A stretch of DNA of 61,301 nt from Salegentibacter salarius (GCF_900168265.1 NZ_FVZF01000024.1:1-61301), one strand, 5' to 3'. Positions 8,381-17,158 are shown, counted from the first letter of the stretch. Translations and numbers: made by a program. Notes: a model not told the origin generated them from the letters alone.

Positions 8381-10153
8381 TTATTTATCCGACTTTTCTA
8401 TGTTTTCGGGATTAAAATGAGGTTCTTTTAATTCTACCCTGGAGCGCGTAAAATAAATACCTTCTTCCAATTCTTTAATATATGCCACCATTTGCTCCCT
8501 TAATTTACAATGAAGTTCCCAGGCAATAACGCCGGTACGGGCACTACAAATAGCCCTTAATTTCAAGGATTTTTCGGTCATTTCTGTAACCTGCAGCATT
8601 GGTGGATGTTCCTCATCCCATTCTTCAGAATTTTCAAGCAATTCTTTAAATTTCACCCTCAGTTTGTCTACATCTACTCTATAATCTACATAAAGTTCAA
8701 TTTCATTTATAGAATGAGGACTCGTGATAGAAAGATTCTCAAAAGTTTCAGAAATCACCGTTTTTAAAGGGACAATTAGCCTTCTAAGATCCCAGGTTCT
8801 TACAATCATATAAGTAAAGCGTATATCTTCAACATAACCCCAACGATCACCAATAATAACCGTATCGCCAATTCTCGCAGGTTTTGTTAGTGCAATCTGG
8901 ACTCCTGCAATGATGTTACCCAAAGTGCTTTGGGCAGCTATACCTAAAATTATGGTAGCCAGACCTGCGGAAGCCAACATGGAAACCCCTAATTTTTCTA
9001 AAGATCTGAATTGAGAAAAGATAATTGATGTACCAATAATCACCACGGTAAAGGTTAGAATTCTTCTGGCAACAGATAAATAAGTAAAAAGCTGACGAGA
9101 TTCATGGCTGTTTTCCGAAGTGACATCGCCAATTTTATGCTCGGCAACATAACGCATGGCAAAATCTAAGATTCGCATAAAAAACCAGGTACCGGATGCA
9201 ATTACAATAGCCAGTAAAATAGCATAAATGGTACTTGAGTAAGCACCGGAATAAGAAATAAGTTCGTTAAGACTAATATAGAAAAACAAGACTCCGGAAG
9301 CTAAAGCAGCCGGGATACCCAATCTTTTAGATAAAGCCATAATTATTGGCCTATCAAATGACTGCGCGATTCTTCTTATTAAAAGAATAACTACTTTTCC
9401 AAGAATGTAGGAAACTATAAGAAGCAAAAATGTTAGGACCGGCTTCCAAAGGGGTACTGTGCCTACTCTTGCCTGGGACCAGGTTGGCATATGCCGATCT
9501 AAAAATGTTGGCCCGTAAACCTGGTATAGCTCTTCGGTATTCTCTACGGTATTTGCAGAAATTAACCAAAAAGCTCCATAATCCTGGTATTTTACTCTTT
9601 GTAACCTAAAAATTATATCACGATTTTTTATTTGAGTTTCCCCAAAAACCACGCTTCTTCTTGCCTCTCCTGCTACCGCCTGGTTGGTAGTGGTTCTAAT
9701 ATCTACCTGGCCATCTGGACGGTCTGGCAAACCATCCCAATTAATCGCCACCCGTTGATCCATCACAAAATATAATTTCTGCGCAATATTAATCGCCTCT
9801 TTCTCTGTGATATTGTCAGGAAACAAGTTGAAGTTTAATGCATAGGCGGCTTCTTTAAAATTTTTATTTCTACAACTAATCACAAAATGCTCTAGCGTAG
9901 CCTGAGGCGTTTGTAAATTAAATTTATTAGGCGCTAAGCCTAATGGATTATTCAACCGAGTAAGCTGGTAATAAGCTTTATTATAATCTTTTAAGCTATT
10001 TGGAAGATAGTTAGACTGGTTTGGTTCATCTATTTTTTCTTCTGAAGGAAGCGTATCTTCAGTACTTATTGAATCTTGTTGAAAAGCAAGAACCGAAAGG
10101 GGAAGCAAAAATATGCTGAAACTTAAAAATAACAATCTCATTTGGTTGGTCAT
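8381..10153 (-). CDS. MscS family channel with N-terminal periplasmic domain
   Basis: A 590-residue MscS-type protein. A signal peptide covers the first ~24 residues (an alternative start is the Met at residue 5, 10141). An extracytoplasmic domain of about 200 residues follows, then several membrane segments from about 235. The pore helix includes LASAGLATIILGIAAQSTLG, followed by IIAGVQIALTKPARIGDTV and GDRWGYVEDIRFTYMIVRTW. It shares this core with the shorter channel downstream, so the pair is likely an ancient duplication with a sensor domain added here. Next to trehalose genes, an osmotic role is likely. Confidence 0.9.
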   Translation of the reverse strand: MTNQMRLLFLSFSIFLLPLSVLAFQQDSISTEDTLPSEEKIDEPNQSNYLPNSLKDYNKAYYQLTRLNNPLGLAPNKFNLQTPQATLEHFVISCRNKNFKEAAYALNFNLFPDNITEKEAINIAQKLYFVMDQRVAINWDGLPDRPDGQVDIRTTTNQAVAGEARRSVVFGETQIKNRDIIFRLQRVKYQDYGAFWLISANTVENTEELYQVYGPTFLDRHMPTWSQARVGTVPLWKPVLTFLLLIVSYILGKVVILLIRRIAQSFDRPIIMALSKRLGIPAALASGVLFFYISLNELISYSGAYSSTIYAILLAIVIASGTWFFMRILDFAMRYVAEHKIGDVTSENSHESRQLFTYLSVARRILTFTVVIIGTSIIFSQFRSLEKLGVSMLASAGLATIILGIAAQSTLGNIIAGVQIALTKPARIGDTVIIGDRWGYVEDIRFTYMIVRTWDLRRLIVPLKTVISETFENLSITSPHSINEIELYVDYRVDVDKLRVKFKELLENSEEWDEEHPPMLQVTEMTEKSLKLRAICSARTGVIAWELHCKLREQMVAYIKELEEGIYFTRSRVELKEPHFNPENIEKSDK

Positions 10154-10212
10154 ACCTAATTATTGAAGTCTTTTCTAAAATTTTTGATTGGAATAATTTT
10201 AAAATTAAGGAA

Positions 10213-10247
10213 TAAAAAAAGACCGTCTAAATTTGACGGCCTTTTTT
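10213..10247 (-). terminator. Terminator of the fad operon
   Basis: AAAAGACCGTC and GACGGCCTTTT pair across a seven-base loop, with A/T runs on both sides. It lies 21 bp after the stop of the acyl-CoA dehydrogenase gene. Confidence 0.85.
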
Positions 10248-10268
10248 AAAAGAGATTTATCAGAATTT

Positions 10269-12083
10269 TTAGAAACAATATTTATTTTCTGAAGTAAGTT
10301 TTTCAGCAATAGTGTTTCTTAACTCTACCACATTTGGCATTCTGTCGTATTTGGTGAAACGCTTAAGTCCCATTAGCATCATACGTTGCTCATCACCTTC
10401 AGCAAAAGAAGCAATTCCCTCTTTTGCTTTCTGATTTACGGTATCTACAGCGTGGTATAGATATAATTTAGCCATTGCGATCTGCTCTTTTTGGGCATCG
10501 TCACCAAAACGTTTTACATTCTTTTCAGCTCTTAGAATTCCAGATTCAGCCATATAAGCTTCAATAAGAATATCTGAAGCAGCTAAAAGTAATTGCTGGT
10601 GTTCTTCCAGATCCTGGCCAAATTTTTGAACTGCACTTCCTGCTACCATCAAGAAAACTTTTTTCAGTTTCTTAATCATATCCTTTTCTTCAGCGAATAA
10701 TTCGTTGAAATCTGGCTTGTCCATAGAAGGGATTCCGGTAAGTTCTTCGCCCACAGCCTGCGCGGGCCCTAAAAGATCTACGTGACCTTTCATCGCCTTC
10801 TTTATCAACATTCCAACGGCTAACATTCGGTTAATCTCGTTGGTACCTTCGTAAATTCTGGCAATTCTGGCATCTCTCCATGCAGATTCCATAGGGGTAT
10901 CTGCTGAAAAGCCCATACCACCTAATACCTGAATACCTTCATCACTACAATTCTGAACATCCTCAGAGCAGGCAACTTTAAGAATAGAGCATTCTATTGC
11001 ATATTCTTCAAAAGTCTTTAATTCTGCATCAGAATGTGACTCTCCTGCTTCCTGACGAAGGTTAATTCTGTCTTCAATATTCTTTGCTGCACGGTAACTT
11101 GCTGCTTCCCCAACCCAGGCTGAGGTAGCCATTTCTGCAAGTTTCAATTTAATTGCACCAAACTTTGCAATTGGCGTTTTAAACTGAACCCGATCATTCG
11201 CGTATTTCACGGCAACATCGGTCACTCTTCGCTGGGCTTCCAGAGAAGCTGCGGCAAGTTTAATTCGTCCAACGTTTAAAGCATTCATCGCGATTTTGAA
11301 ACCATTTCCTCTTTCTGAAAGCATATTTTCAGCAGGTATCACGGTATCATTAAAAAATACCTGTCGGGTAGAGGAAGCGTGGATTCCCAGTTTCTTTTCT
11401 TCTTCCCCAAAGGTGATACCATTAGGGTTTTCCTTATCGTATTCCACGATAAATCCGGTAATATTTTTATCGTCCTGAATACGTGCAAAAACGATAAAAA
11501 CGCTAGCAAATCCCGCATTGGAGATCCACATCTTTTGTCCGTTTATTTTGTAACTTTTTCCGTCTTCGGTAAGCTCAGCTTTTGTTTTTCCTGAATTGGC
11601 ATCACTTCCGGCTCCCGGTTCGGTAAGGCAATAAGCGCCAAACCACTCTCCCGTAGCTAACTTCGGGACATATTTTTTGCGTTGCTCTTCATTTCCGTAA
11701 AGTAAGATTGGTAAAGTTCCAATTCCCGTATGTGCTCCAAATGCAGTGGCGATAGAGCCGGTAGCTCCGGAAATATAATCGCAAACCAGCATTGTAGAAA
11801 CGAAGCCCATTCCAAGTCCGTCATATTTTTCTGGTACGGCGACTCCCAAAAAGCCAAGTTCCCCGGCTTTGCCCATTACTTCTTCGGTAAGTGCATAATT
11901 TTTCTTTTCAAATTCTTCCTTTTTCGGCCAGATTTCACGATCTACAAATTCCTTAACCGAATCACGCATCATTTTTTGCTCCTCAGTAAAATCTTCAGGA
12001 GTAAATATATCTTCTGCTTTGGTTTCCTTAACAAGGAATTGCCCACCCCGTAGAAGTTCTTTTTTATTTTCTGTTGTTTCCAT
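10269..12083 (-). CDS. fadE: Acyl-CoA dehydrogenase, FadE type
   Basis: FAD enzyme for the first step of fatty-acid beta-oxidation (acyl-CoA to trans-2-enoyl-CoA). The dehydrogenase core spans residues 30-440: YCLTEPGAGSDANSGKT (FAD/substrate loop), KMWISNAGFA, NALNVGRI, and IARIYEGTNEINR, whose Glu near 411 is the probable base. About 160 extra C-terminal residues make it 604 long, as in the Bacillus FadE/YusJ type, not the short mammalian type. It is the last enzyme of a marR-fadN-fadA-fadE operon and follows a four-helix-bundle gene. Confidence 0.93.
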   Translation of the reverse strand: METTENKKELLRGGQFLVKETKAEDIFTPEDFTEEQKMMRDSVKEFVDREIWPKKEEFEKKNYALTEEVMGKAGELGFLGVAVPEKYDGLGMGFVSTMLVCDYISGATGSIATAFGAHTGIGTLPILLYGNEEQRKKYVPKLATGEWFGAYCLTEPGAGSDANSGKTKAELTEDGKSYKINGQKMWISNAGFASVFIVFARIQDDKNITGFIVEYDKENPNGITFGEEEKKLGIHASSTRQVFFNDTVIPAENMLSERGNGFKIAMNALNVGRIKLAAASLEAQRRVTDVAVKYANDRVQFKTPIAKFGAIKLKLAEMATSAWVGEAASYRAAKNIEDRINLRQEAGESHSDAELKTFEEYAIECSILKVACSEDVQNCSDEGIQVLGGMGFSADTPMESAWRDARIARIYEGTNEINRMLAVGMLIKKAMKGHVDLLGPAQAVGEELTGIPSMDKPDFNELFAEEKDMIKKLKKVFLMVAGSAVQKFGQDLEEHQQLLLAASDILIEAYMAESGILRAEKNVKRFGDDAQKEQIAMAKLYLYHAVDTVNQKAKEGIASFAEGDEQRMMLMGLKRFTKYDRMPNVVELRNTIAEKLTSENKYCF

Positions 12084-12123
12084 TATTCTGTTGTTATTTT
12101 TAATTTTCTTAGGATAAGAATAT

Positions 12124-12138
12124 AGAGAAGAGAAAAAA
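12124..12138. repeat. Left arm of inverted repeat around four-helix-bundle cassette 1
   Basis: AGAGAAGAGAAAAAA is the exact reverse complement of 12509-12523. The two arms bracket the whole four-helix-bundle gene and would pair in the RNA. Both arms are purine/pyrimidine-rich, so part of the match could be chance. Confidence 0.7.
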
Positions 12139-12149
12139 GAAAATAGACT

Positions 12150-12509
12150 TTATAATCCGTTTTGAAAGCCCATTGTCATTTTTTGAAATTCTTCTATTTT
12201 CTCTTCTAAACTTTCTAATTTTTCCTGATTAATATATTTTCTATGCTTAGCTACTAATAATTGAGTTCCTAGTTCAAATGAAGAGCCTAAAGAAATGTCT
12301 AAAAAATGGCTGAAAGATTTATCTGTTCTCGCAGAACCTTCCGCAATATTGCTCGGCATTGAAATCGAACATCTACTTATTTGAGAGCTAAGATCATATT
12401 TTTCATAAGCTGGAAAGTCGATAAGTATATCTGAAACTTCATTGGAAATTTCTAAACCAAGTTTCCAAATCTTGAGATTCTTATAATTATGTCTTCTCCG
12501 GGCACTCAT
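12150..12509 (-). CDS. Four helix bundle protein (23S rRNA intervening-sequence type), copy 1
   Basis: A 119-residue protein of the family first seen encoded in intervening sequences of 23S rRNA and related to Avd proteins of diversity-generating retroelements. Family marks: NLKIWKLGLEIS at the N-terminus, YEKYDLSSQISR, MPSNIAEG, and HFLDISLGSSFELGTQL. Members are basic and helical and may bind nucleic acid; no defined job is known in this setting. It sits between thiolase and acyl-CoA dehydrogenase genes and is bounded by a 15-bp perfect inverted repeat whose right arm includes the last base of the ATG. A homologous but clearly different copy lies upstream at 13776. Confidence 0.88.
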   Translation of the reverse strand: MSARRRHNYKNLKIWKLGLEISNEVSDILIDFPAYEKYDLSSQISRCSISMPSNIAEGSARTDKSFSHFLDISLGSSFELGTQLLVAKHRKYINQEKLESLEEKIEEFQKMTMGFQNGL

Positions 12510-12523
12510 TTTTTCTCTTCTCT
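12509..12523. repeat. Right arm of inverted repeat around four-helix-bundle cassette 1
   Basis: TTTTTTCTCTTCTCT, the exact reverse complement of 12124-12138. In the minus-strand mRNA this arm is the purine-rich leader just before the start codon, so pairing with the distal arm could hide the ribosome site. Confidence 0.7.
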
Positions 12524-12542
12524 CTACTCTTTGTTCTTTTAT

Positions 12543-13736
12543 CTAAGAAAGAAATTCATAGATCCCCGCAGCTCCCTGTCCGGTTCCTACACACATGGTT
12601 ACCATGGCGTATTTATCTTTTAGATTGCGTTTACGCATTTCATCAAAGATCTGCACCGAAAGTTTAGCTCCTGTACAGCCCAGTGGGTGGCCCATAGAAA
12701 TAGCACCTCCATTTGGGTTTAAGGTTTCGGGGTTCAAGCCAAGTTCTCTAATCACGGCCAGAGATTGTGAAGCAAAGGCCTCGTTAAGTTCTATAAGCTG
12801 CATGTCATCTTGCTTTAATCCAGCTTGTTTTAAAGCTTTCGGAATTGCGTGAACCGGTCCTATACCCATAATTTTAGGATCTACACCTACCGGTGCATAG
12901 CTTACCATTCTGGCGATTGGTTCTAGATTAAATTCTTTTACCATTTCTTCACTCATCACCATTACAAAGGCAGCACCATCACTCATTTGTGACGAATTAC
13001 CAGCAGTCACACTTCCACCTTCGGCAAAAACAGGTCTTAATTTCCCTAAAACTTCTTTAGAAGTATCGGCACGCGGACCCTCATCTTTGTTTACGGTATA
13101 AGTTTTAGTCTGTTTTTTCCCGTCTTTTCCAACAAAAGTTTCCTCAACATCTATCGGTGCGATCTGGTCCTGAAAACGATCTTCTTCCTGAGCTTTCAAC
13201 GCTTTTTGATGGGAATTAAAGGCAAATTCATCCTGGTCTTCCCGGGAAACCTTGTATTTCTCGGCGACTGCTTCAGCGGTAAGTCCCATTCCCCAGTAAT
13301 AATCTTCGTTGCCTTCTTTAGCGGCATTGTAATTAGGAACTGGTTTGTAACCGCCCATTGGGATATAGCTCATACTTTCTGCTCCACCGGCGATAATACA
13401 GTCGGCCATTCCACTTTGAATTTTAGCCGAAGCAATCGCGATAGTTTCGAGTCCTGAAGCGCAATAACGGTTAACCGTCATTCCTGGAACCTTATCGGTG
13501 TCTAAACTCATTAGTGAGATTAAACGCCCAACGTTAAGGCCTTGCTCTGCTTCTGGCATCGCATTCCCTACAATTACATCATCGATCCTGGTTTTATCAA
13601 AATCGGGTAATTGCTTCATCATATATTCTATGGTTTCGGCAGCCAGATCATCTGGACGCTTAAACCTGAACACACCACGGGGAGCTTTCCCCACGGCTGT
13701 TCTGTATGCTTTTACTATGTATGCTGTCTTGTTCAT
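12543..13736 (-). CDS. fadA: Acetyl-CoA C-acyltransferase (3-ketoacyl-CoA thiolase)
   Basis: Last step of beta-oxidation: cleaves 3-ketoacyl-CoA with CoA to acetyl-CoA and a shortened acyl-CoA. The acyl-accepting Cys is in VNRYCASGLETIA (about residue 91). The second active-site block is GGAISMGHPLGCTGAK, and the C-terminal Cys is in MVTMCVGTGQGA. At 397 residues it is a standard thiolase. It lies between the HAD/ECH fusion and the dehydrogenase, with a four-helix-bundle gene on each side. Confidence 0.95.
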   Translation of the reverse strand: MNKTAYIVKAYRTAVGKAPRGVFRFKRPDDLAAETIEYMMKQLPDFDKTRIDDVIVGNAMPEAEQGLNVGRLISLMSLDTDKVPGMTVNRYCASGLETIAIASAKIQSGMADCIIAGGAESMSYIPMGGYKPVPNYNAAKEGNEDYYWGMGLTAEAVAEKYKVSREDQDEFAFNSHQKALKAQEEDRFQDQIAPIDVEETFVGKDGKKQTKTYTVNKDEGPRADTSKEVLGKLRPVFAEGGSVTAGNSSQMSDGAAFVMVMSEEMVKEFNLEPIARMVSYAPVGVDPKIMGIGPVHAIPKALKQAGLKQDDMQLIELNEAFASQSLAVIRELGLNPETLNPNGGAISMGHPLGCTGAKLSVQIFDEMRKRNLKDKYAMVTMCVGTGQGAAGIYEFLS

Positions 13737-13753
13737 TTTTTAGATTTTAGATG

Positions 13754-13771
13754 TTAGATGTGAGATAATAG
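13754..13771. repeat. Left arm of inverted repeat around four-helix-bundle cassette 2
   Basis: TTAGATGTGAGATAATAG matches the reverse complement of 14145-14162 at 15 of 18 positions. Its sequence is unrelated to the arms of cassette 1. Confidence 0.6.
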
Positions 13772-13775
13772 AAAT

Positions 13776-14132
13776 TCAAGATGAAAACTTTTTTATCAAA
13801 GTATAATTCATTTTCTGAATTTCTATCAAATCATCAATAACAGGTTGAATTTTATCTTCGGAAATTAAATTGAGACGATATGATAGAATTAACTGAGTGC
13901 ATAACTCATTTGAAGAACCATTTGCAATACCAAGAAAGTTTTTAAATTCTCCATTGGTATTTCTTCCTGCTCCTTCAGCAATATTAGAAGCAATTGAAAT
14001 TGCACTTCTTCGAATCTGACTAGTAAGACCATATTTTTCTTCTGAAGGAAATTTAGAAGAAATAACATAGACCTCTTTTGCAATGTCCATCGCTTTTTGC
14101 CAAATTTTAAGATTTTGAAAATTATGCATCAC
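13776..14132 (-). CDS. Four helix bundle protein (23S rRNA intervening-sequence type), copy 2
   Basis: A 118-residue homologue of the protein at 12150. Shared blocks: FQNLKIWQKAMDIAKEV, EEKYGLTSQIRRSAIS, ASNIAEGAGR and NFLGIANGSSNELCTQL; the C-terminal third is divergent. The product is expected to be a small helical bundle, possibly RNA-binding. It lies between the fadN-type gene and thiolase, 26 bp after the first and 39 bp before the second, and should be co-transcribed with them. It too is bounded by an inverted repeat, whose distal arm overlaps the stop codon of the fadN-type gene. Confidence 0.88.
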   Translation of the reverse strand: MMHNFQNLKIWQKAMDIAKEVYVISSKFPSEEKYGLTSQIRRSAISIASNIAEGAGRNTNGEFKNFLGIANGSSNELCTQLILSYRLNLISEDKIQPVIDDLIEIQKMNYTLIKKFSS

Positions 14133-14144
14133 TTAATTTTATGT

Positions 14145-14162
14145 CTAATATCTCAACTCTAA
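14145..14162. repeat. Right arm of inverted repeat around four-helix-bundle cassette 2
   Basis: CTAATATCTCAACTCTAA pairs with 13754-13771 with three mismatches. It covers the stop codon (14159-14161) of the fadN-type gene. Confidence 0.6.
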
Positions 14163-16567
14163 TTTCTTAATGGTTTCCCTTTCTTCAACATATGCTGAAG
14201 TCTTTCCAGGGTTTTGCGTTCTCCGGTTAGGGAAAGGAAAGCTTCTCTTTCCAGGTCTAACAGGTATTGTTCGCTTACCATTTGTGGTTCAGATAGATCA
14301 CCTCCAGCCATTACATAGGCTAGTTTGTTGGCGATTTTCTTATCGTGATCGCTAATGTATTTCCCGGCGTTCATTTGGTCGGTTCCTACTAAGAAAGCTC
14401 CTAAAGCTTGTTTTCCAAGAACTTTAATATCTTTTCGAGCAATTGGTTTAGTGTATCCATTCTCAGCCATCAGTAAAGCGTGTTTCTTGGCGATAGTGAG
14501 TTGTCTTTCCTGGTTTACTACCACGATATCTTTTCCTTTTTGAAGAAGGTTTAAATCGAATGCTTCGTGTGCAGAGGTAGAGACTTTGGCCATTCCAATA
14601 GTTAAGAAATGTTCCCTTAATCTATTTAATTCTACATCGTCTTTTTCAAAAGTATCAGCTGCACGAACGGTCATTTCTTTAGAACCACCACCGCCGGGAA
14701 TTACACCAACGCCAAATTCAACCAGACCCATATACGTTTCGGCTGCTGCCACAACTTTATCGGCGTGAAGTGAAAGTTCACATCCACCACCTAAAGTCAT
14801 GGAGTGAGGTGCAGCTACCGTTGGAATAGAAGAGTAGCGCATACGCATCATCGTATCCTGGAAATATTTAATCGCCATATTAAGCTCTTCATATTCCTGC
14901 TCTACGGCCATCATAAAGATCATCCCAATGTTTGCACCAACAGAAAAGTTCTTTCCGTTATTCGCAATTACTAATCCCTGGTAATCTTTTTCAGCCATAT
15001 CTATGGCTTTGTTGATGCCGTCTAGAACATCACCACCAATGGCGTTCATTTTACTGCGGAATTCTACATTCAGGATTCCATCGCCTAGATCTTCAACTAC
15101 AACCCCGCTGTTGCTGAAAACTTCTTTTGATTCGCGAATATTATCTAAAATGATAAACGCATCCTGACCAGGAATTTTCGTGTAATCTTTTTTCTGAATA
15201 TCGTAATAATAGGTATTTCCTTCTTTTACAGTGTAAAAAGAATCTTTACCATTTTCCAACATCTCGTTCACCCAGGCCGCCGGTTCTTTACCTTCGGCTT
15301 TCATCATTTCAACACCTTTCTTTACGCCTAGCGCATCCCACATTTGAAATGGGCCGTGCTCCCAACCAAATCCGGCTTTTACGCCATCATCGATTTTATA
15401 AAGTTCGTCTGAAATTTCTGGAATTCGGTTAGAAACATAAGCGAATAATGCTGCAAAGTTCTTACGGTAGAATTTACCGGCTTTTCCTTTATCACCTACT
15501 AAAACTTCATAGCGGTCTTCAAGTTTATCTATAGTTTTGGTTTGTTCCAATACATCGAATTTCGCGCTTTTTCTATCGCGATATTCCATTTTATCTAAGT
15601 CTAAAGACTTGATTTCGCTGGAGCCATCCTCTTTTTTTATTTTTTTGTAAAATCCGGTATTGTTTGTCTTGCTACCCAGCCATTGATTATCCATCATGGT
15701 CTGGATAAAATCTGGTAGAGCAAAAAGATCGTTCGCTTCATCGTCTGGAACACCTTTATGAAGCCCATTGGCTACGTGTACCAAAGTATCTAAACCAACT
15801 ACATCTACAGTACGGAAAGTAGCCGATTTTTGACGGCCAATAACCGGCCCCGTCAGTTTGTCTACTTCCTCTATGGTCATATCCATATCTTTAACCATAT
15901 GGAATAGGCTCATAATGCTGAAAATACCAATTCTGTTCCCAATAAAAGCCGGAGTGTCTTTAGCTAATACCGATTTCTTACCAAGGTATTTTTCGCCGTA
16001 TTCATTTAGGAAATCCAGAACTTCCGGTTTTGTATCTGGTCCCGGGATAATTTCAAATAACTTCAGGTAACGAGGCGGATTAAAAAAGTGAGTTCCGCAG
16101 AAATGTTGCTGAAAATCTTCACTTCTTCCTTCATTCATCTGTTGAATAGGAATTCCCGAAGTATTAGAAGTTATAAGTGTTCCTTTTTTACGATGTTTTT
16201 CCAGTTTTTCAAACACCTGCTGCTTGATATCCAGGCGTTCTACTACTACCTCAATAATCCAATCTGCTTCAGAAACCTTAGAAATATCATCTTCCATATT
16301 TCCGGTTTCTATACGATTGGCAAAATCTTTATGGTAAATAGGAGAGGGCTTAGATTTTAAAGAAGCTTGCAAAGATTCGTTTACCAGGCGGTCTCTTACT
16401 TGTTTATCTTCTAAAGTGAGACCTTTTTTCTTTTCTTTCTCGTTGAGTTCCCGCGGGACGATATCCAGCAAGAGAACCTCTACGCCAATATTGGCGAAGT
16501 GGCAGGCAATACCGCTACCCATAATTCCGGAGCCGATTACTGCTACTTTGTTAATTCTTCTCTTCAT
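14159..16567 (-). CDS. fadN: 3-hydroxyacyl-CoA dehydrogenase/enoyl-CoA hydratase fusion, FadN type
   Basis: Carries out the two middle steps of beta-oxidation, hydration and NAD-dependent oxidation. The order is dehydrogenase first: NAD-binding VAVIGSGIMGSGIACHFANI at residues 8-27, then NTSGIPIQQM and HFFNPPRYLKLFEII (catalytic His). The crotonase-fold hydratase occupies about 500-700, with FSVGANIG (oxyanion loop) and TLGGGCELSLHAD. This is the reverse of E. coli FadB and matches Bacillus FadN, as does the gene order N-A-E. Length 802 fits. It lies 86 bp downstream of the marR gene and is likely transcribed from the marR promoter. Confidence 0.93.
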   Translation of the reverse strand: MKRRINKVAVIGSGIMGSGIACHFANIGVEVLLLDIVPRELNEKEKKKGLTLEDKQVRDRLVNESLQASLKSKPSPIYHKDFANRIETGNMEDDISKVSEADWIIEVVVERLDIKQQVFEKLEKHRKKGTLITSNTSGIPIQQMNEGRSEDFQQHFCGTHFFNPPRYLKLFEIIPGPDTKPEVLDFLNEYGEKYLGKKSVLAKDTPAFIGNRIGIFSIMSLFHMVKDMDMTIEEVDKLTGPVIGRQKSATFRTVDVVGLDTLVHVANGLHKGVPDDEANDLFALPDFIQTMMDNQWLGSKTNNTGFYKKIKKEDGSSEIKSLDLDKMEYRDRKSAKFDVLEQTKTIDKLEDRYEVLVGDKGKAGKFYRKNFAALFAYVSNRIPEISDELYKIDDGVKAGFGWEHGPFQMWDALGVKKGVEMMKAEGKEPAAWVNEMLENGKDSFYTVKEGNTYYYDIQKKDYTKIPGQDAFIILDNIRESKEVFSNSGVVVEDLGDGILNVEFRSKMNAIGGDVLDGINKAIDMAEKDYQGLVIANNGKNFSVGANIGMIFMMAVEQEYEELNMAIKYFQDTMMRMRYSSIPTVAAPHSMTLGGGCELSLHADKVVAAAETYMGLVEFGVGVIPGGGGSKEMTVRAADTFEKDDVELNRLREHFLTIGMAKVSTSAHEAFDLNLLQKGKDIVVVNQERQLTIAKKHALLMAENGYTKPIARKDIKVLGKQALGAFLVGTDQMNAGKYISDHDKKIANKLAYVMAGGDLSEPQMVSEQYLLDLEREAFLSLTGERKTLERLQHMLKKGKPLRN

Positions 16568-16653
16568 AATTGTTATCTGGTTTTACTATAAGGTTTTCGA
16601 TTCTAAATAAAACTTTACCGATTTTGAAGTCAGTAAGGTCTATTACTTATTAT

Positions 16654-17106
16654 TTACTTTAATTTAATCTCTTCTTTGTAAATTTTCTTTTCTGAAATAA
16701 GATTCAGGATTGTATTGGCTACTTCTATAAAGGTTTTTAGATCTTCTTCTGATACGTTTTCCTTTACAGCATCATCAAAGCGCAACACCACTTTTTTGGA
16801 ATATTCACGCATTTCTCTTCCAAAATCGGTTAAATATATAAGTACGCTTCGGCCATCTTTTGGATTTTTTTTCCGAAGAATTAATTCTTTATCTTCCATC
16901 GTTTTAAGGATTCTGGATAAGCTCGTGGCTTCCATTCCCATTTTGGGGCCAAGGGAGGTAGAAGGAGTTCCGTTTTCAGGATCTATACTTAATAGTGCAA
17001 AACCGGTAGACATTGTACTCCCAGCCTTACCAGCTTCTTCATTATACATTTTCGAGACCGCCATCCAGGTGGCCCTTAATACATAATCAATTGTTTTTTC
17101 CTTCAT
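16654..17106 (-). CDS. MarR family transcriptional regulator of the fad operon
   Basis: A 150-residue winged-helix repressor. The helix-turn-helix lies around residues 55-75 (GMEATSLSRILKTMEDKELI), followed by the wing (KKNPKDGRSVLIYLTDFG). A dimerisation helix at each end is expected. As first gene of the operon, with a perfect 18-bp palindrome in its promoter, it most likely represses itself and the fad genes, with a fatty acid or acyl-CoA as the releasing ligand; that ligand is inferred from the neighbours only. Confidence 0.88.
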   Translation of the reverse strand: MKEKTIDYVLRATWMAVSKMYNEEAGKAGSTMSTGFALLSIDPENGTPSTSLGPKMGMEATSLSRILKTMEDKELILRKKNPKDGRSVLIYLTDFGREMREYSKKVVLRFDDAVKENVSEEDLKTFIEVANTILNLISEKKIYKEEIKLK

Positions 17107-17123
17107 TCTTGAATGTTGATTCT

Positions 17124-17131
17124 CAAAGTTA
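17124..17131 (-). promoter_or_regulatory. -7 element of the marR-fad promoter
   Basis: On the minus strand TAACTTTG fits the Bacteroidetes -7 consensus TAnnTTTG exactly. Nineteen bases further upstream falls in the MarR-type palindrome, so the -33 contact overlaps the operator. Confidence 0.65.
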
Positions 17132-17140
17132 AGAAAAATA

Positions 17141-17158
17141 TATTATGCACGCATAATA
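17141..17158. promoter_or_regulatory. Palindromic operator, probably for the MarR regulator
   Basis: TATTATGC-AC-GCATAATA is a perfect 8-2-8 inverted repeat 35 bp upstream of the marR start. Size and symmetry suit a MarR dimer. I found no second copy near fadD or elsewhere in the window by eye. Confidence 0.75.

Noticed and set aside
11730-12053. 107-residue open frame on the plus strand inside the acyl-CoA dehydrogenase gene
   Set aside because: It is antisense to a well-conserved coding region and its composition mirrors that; no family features.
12150-14132. Toxin-antitoxin pair formed by the two small helical proteins
   Set aside because: Both belong to the same four-helix-bundle family and are separated by fadA; no toxin or antitoxin motif is present.
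12150-14132. Diversity-generating retroelement
   Set aside because: The proteins are related to Avd, but there is no reverse transcriptase or template/variable repeat pair nearby.
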